Positions 6,802-8,306 of a stretch of DNA of 8,306 nt are shown here, in pieces; positions within the stretch are counted from its first letter, which is position 1; every line of letters starts with the position of its first letter. The translations under genes and the position numbers were made by a program. The stretch covers positions 1 to 8,306 of the forward strand of contig JAFNXT010000272.1 in assembly GCA_017378975.1 (NCBI GenBank). The letters are read 5' to 3'. The DNA comes from Oscillospiraceae bacterium (lineage in GTDB: Bacteria > Bacillota > Clostridia > Oscillospirales > Oscillospiraceae). The notes beneath the pieces are model-generated. The model searched no databases and was not told where the DNA came from. It saw only the letters and a program-made list of their open reading frames with translations.

Positions 6802-6815
6802 ATGACGATATCTCC

Positions 6816-7829
6816 TCACCCCCGAACGTTCCAGCCCATGGGGATGAAGATCTCAGTATATTTGTCTACGGCATAGTTATCCGTCATCCCGGCGATGTAA
6901 TCGCAGACCGTCCGTTCCAGCCCGTCAAAGCTCATCTGGGGCTGGAAATCCTCGGGCAGTGCCTCGGGATGCTCGTAGTAATATTCAAACAGTTTTTTCA
7001 GCATGACCTTCGCCTTCCGCTCCTCGCTCTTGGCGATGGGATTGCGGTAGACCTTCTCGAACATGAAGGCCCGCAGGTCACGCAATGCCCCATCCACCGC
7101 CGGGGACAGGGTCACGGTCCCGGCTTCCCGGGAGGTCGCGATCGCGTCACACACCAGCGTGTCGATCCGGTCCCGATGGCTATGTCCAAGGATGTCGGTG
7201 ATGGCGCTGGGGATATCTTCGTCGGTGAGGATCCCGGCCCGGATCGCGTCATCGATGTCATGGTTGACATAGGCGATCTGATCACTGCGCCGGACCACCA
7301 TGCCCTCCAGCGTGCTGGGCCAGGGGTCCCCGGTGTGACACAGGATGCCGTCCCGGACCTCATGGGTCAGGTTCAGTCCCTGCCCGTCCTTCTCCAGCAC
7401 ATCCACCACCCGGAGGCTCTGCTCATTGTGACGGAAGGGCTTGCCCAGGCATTGGGACAGGGCCTCTTCTCCGGCATGCCCGAAGGGCGTATGCCCCAGA
7501 TCATGGCCCATACCGATGGCCTCCGCCAGATCCTCATTGAGCCCCAACGCCTGCGCGATGGTCCGGGCGATCCGGGTCACCTCCAGCGTATGGGTCATCC
7601 GGGTCCGGTAATGGTCTCCCTCCGGCCGGAGGAACACCTGCGTCTTGTGCATCAACCGCCGGAACGCCTTGGAGTGGACGATCCGGTCCACATCCCGCTG
7701 ATAGCAGGTCCGCACATCGTTCTCCCGTGGCTCCTCCGCCACAGGCCGGCCTTTGCTCCGATCGGCGAAAGCTGCCCGGGGATCCAACCGCCGATGCTCC
7801 AGCCGCTCCAATTCTTCCCGTACCGTCAT
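6816..7829 (-). CDS. dgt: dGTPase-like HD-domain nucleotide triphosphohydrolase
   Basis: This 337-residue protein belongs to the deoxyguanosinetriphosphate triphosphohydrolase-like family, which hydrolyses dNTPs to the deoxynucleoside and triphosphate and helps set dNTP pools. Metal-binding HD residues, numbered from the ATG at 7829, are H80 (MTHTLEV), H109-D110 (GMGHDLGHTPFGHAGE) and D183 (RRSDQIAY); HNEQS (134-138) is a further family motif. The N-terminus (VREELERLEHRRLDP, then KAFRRLMHKTQVF) is typical. I chose the ATG at 7829 because AGGAAGGGG lies 9 nt upstream. A GTG at 7835 would leave only 3 nt after the purine tract. Its place upstream of dnaG is the usual clostridial arrangement. 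Substrate preference cannot be read from the sequence. Confidence 0.95.
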   Translation of the reverse strand: MTVREELERLEHRRLDPRAAFADRSKGRPVAEEPRENDVRTCYQRDVDRIVHSKAFRRLMHKTQVFLRPEGDHYRTRMTHTLEVTRIARTIAQALGLNEDLAEAIGMGHDLGHTPFGHAGEEALSQCLGKPFRHNEQSLRVVDVLEKDGQGLNLTHEVRDGILCHTGDPWPSTLEGMVVRRSDQIAYVNHDIDDAIRAGILTDEDIPSAITDILGHSHRDRIDTLVCDAIATSREAGTVTLSPAVDGALRDLRAFMFEKVYRNPIAKSEERKAKVMLKKLFEYYYEHPEALPEDFQPQMSFDGLERTVCDYIAGMTDNYAVDKYTEIFIPMGWNVRG

Positions 7830-7857
7830 GATCACTGTCCCCTTCCTGCAAAGTGGA

Positions 7858-7906
7858 TGTAGGGCAGGGGCTTCCCCCCGCCGCCGCAGATCCTACGGAT
7901 CTGCGG
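7858..7906 (+). repeat. Partial copy of the palindromic repeat family (opposite orientation to 1781-1892)
   Basis: Bases 7858-7882 match one arm of the 1781-1892 element at 23 of 25 positions when that element is read on the minus strand. As in that element, the arm is followed at once by a GCAGATC/GATCTGC inverted repeat: here 10 bp arms CCGCAGATCC and GGATCTGCGG around TAC (7884-7906), then ACCA. The closing arm is missing. It occupies the gap between the YigZ-family gene and dgt. Confidence 0.65.
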
Positions 7907-7932
7907 ACCATGGGTGTGCTTTTCATCGCCTT

Positions 7933-7968
7933 GTGGGGGATGTGCCTTCGCCGATGGCGATCCCCCAC
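7933..7968. repeat. G-rich imperfect hairpin in the yigZ-dgt spacer
   Basis: A perfect 9 bp inverted repeat GTGGGGGAT (7933-7941) and ATCCCCCAC (7960-7968) encloses a 5 bp hairpin TCGCC/GGCGA around GAT (7948-7960). A weaker TCCCCC/GGGGGA pair follows at 7980-8002. None has a T-run on either strand, so a Rho-independent terminator is not supported. They may be further modules of the neighbouring repeat. Confidence 0.5.
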
Positions 7969-8026
7969 GCACCATCCTCTCCCCCCCTATTTATGAGGGG
8001 GACGAGCGGAGCCCGAACCGGCATCC

Positions 8027-8306
8027 TCAAACCGGGAACGCCCGATACTCCTGCCCCGTCTCCATCCCTTCGATGATACCACTGCTCATGTCCGTCAGCT
8101 TATCCAAAAAAGGCTGTGCCTGCGCTTCCGGCATCAAGATCTCCAGCTCGATGTCCATGCCGAACTGGGTATCCCGGAGGATGCCGCCGAAGGCCGTGAC
8201 CTCCAGCTTCACCCGCTCATAGAAATTGTAAGGGATCGGCACATACAGCACCGTCCACACCCGTTTCATGGACTTCCCGGCGGCATCCACCGCGATCTTT
8301 GCGCCC
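8027..8306 (-). CDS. yigZ: YigZ/IMPACT-family protein, C-terminal part (N-terminus beyond right edge)
   Basis: The frame enters from the right edge and ends at 8027; about 92 codons are visible (GAKIAVDAAGKSMKRVW onward). The sequence LYVPIPYNFYERVKLEV, then TQFGMDIELEILMP and a Leu-Ser/Thr-Gly ending, fits the C-terminal ferredoxin-like DUF1949 domain of YigZ proteins. The N-terminal UPF0029 (Impact) domain would lie outside the window. Relatives are linked to ribosome or translation-stress functions, but the bacterial role is not well defined. An internal GTG (8290) is not taken as a start because homology extends upstream. It precedes dgt with a 197 bp repeat-filled spacer. Confidence 0.8.
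   Translation of the reverse strand, partial: GAKIAVDAAGKSMKRVWTVLYVPIPYNFYERVKLEVTAFGGILRDTQFGMDIELEILMPEAQAQPFLDKLTDMSSGIIEGMETGQEYRAFPV

Noticed and set aside
7830..7835. GTG start two codons upstream for dgt
   Set aside because: Only 3 nt separate it from the purine-rich ribosome site; the ATG at 7829 has normal spacing and the family-typical N-terminus. It is not fully excluded.
3771..7862. A 1363-codon open frame on the plus strand
   Set aside because: It is exactly codon-complementary to dnaG, rtcB and dgt, which all lie in one phase. It stays open because those genes avoid TTA, CTA and TCA. Its translation is low-complexity His/Leu/Pro-rich sequence with no recognisable domain, whereas the minus-strand proteins have full catalytic motifs.

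Overview
The window is one co-directional block on the minus strand, so it reads from high to low coordinates. It is GC-rich by eye, with strong GGAGG-type ribosome binding sites. The gene order (yigZ-family gene, dgt, dnaG, sigma gene, cmk, ispH fused to ribosomal protein S1) points to a GC-rich member of the Clostridia, probably near the Oscillospirales. That placement is inference from gene order, the IspH-S1 fusion and codon use; no rRNA or other taxonomic marker is present.

Layout in the direction of transcription: the C-terminal end of a YigZ/IMPACT-family protein (8306-8027); a 197 bp spacer with a palindromic repeat and G-rich hairpins; a dGTPase-like HD hydrolase (7829-6816); an RtcB RNA ligase (6746-5628) with a structured leader; DnaG primase (5543-3795); a compact RpoD-like sigma factor of 288 aa (3795-2929); a second, divergent sigma-70-like protein of 344 aa (2936-1902); a 112 bp composite palindromic repeat (1781-1892); cytidylate kinase (1759-1079); and an IspH-S1 fusion (from 1082, running off the left edge). 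Several junctions overlap: TGATG for dnaG/sigma, ATGAATGA for sigma/sigma-like, and ATGA for cmk/ispH. These suggest translational coupling.

Functionally this is a macromolecular-synthesis type locus. It joins replication priming (DnaG), dNTP and CMP metabolism (Dgt, Cmk), transcription initiation (the sigma pair), RNA repair (RtcB), isoprenoid synthesis (IspH) and translation (S1).

The most unusual content is the sigma pair. The first protein keeps most promoter-recognition residues but lacks region 1.1 and has Lys in place of the first Trp of the region 2.3 Trp dyad. The second has an N-terminal segment resembling region 1.1 and keeps the region 2.2 core-binding helix, but has lost the region 2.3/2.4 melting aromatics and the region 4.2 recognition residues. 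It may be an RNA-polymerase-binding pseudo-sigma working with or against its partner. Other leads are an internal Shine-Dalgarno/ATG and a possible internal promoter that could make free S1 from the ispH-S1 gene, two oppositely oriented copies of one palindromic repeat family, and alternative hairpins around the rtcB start.
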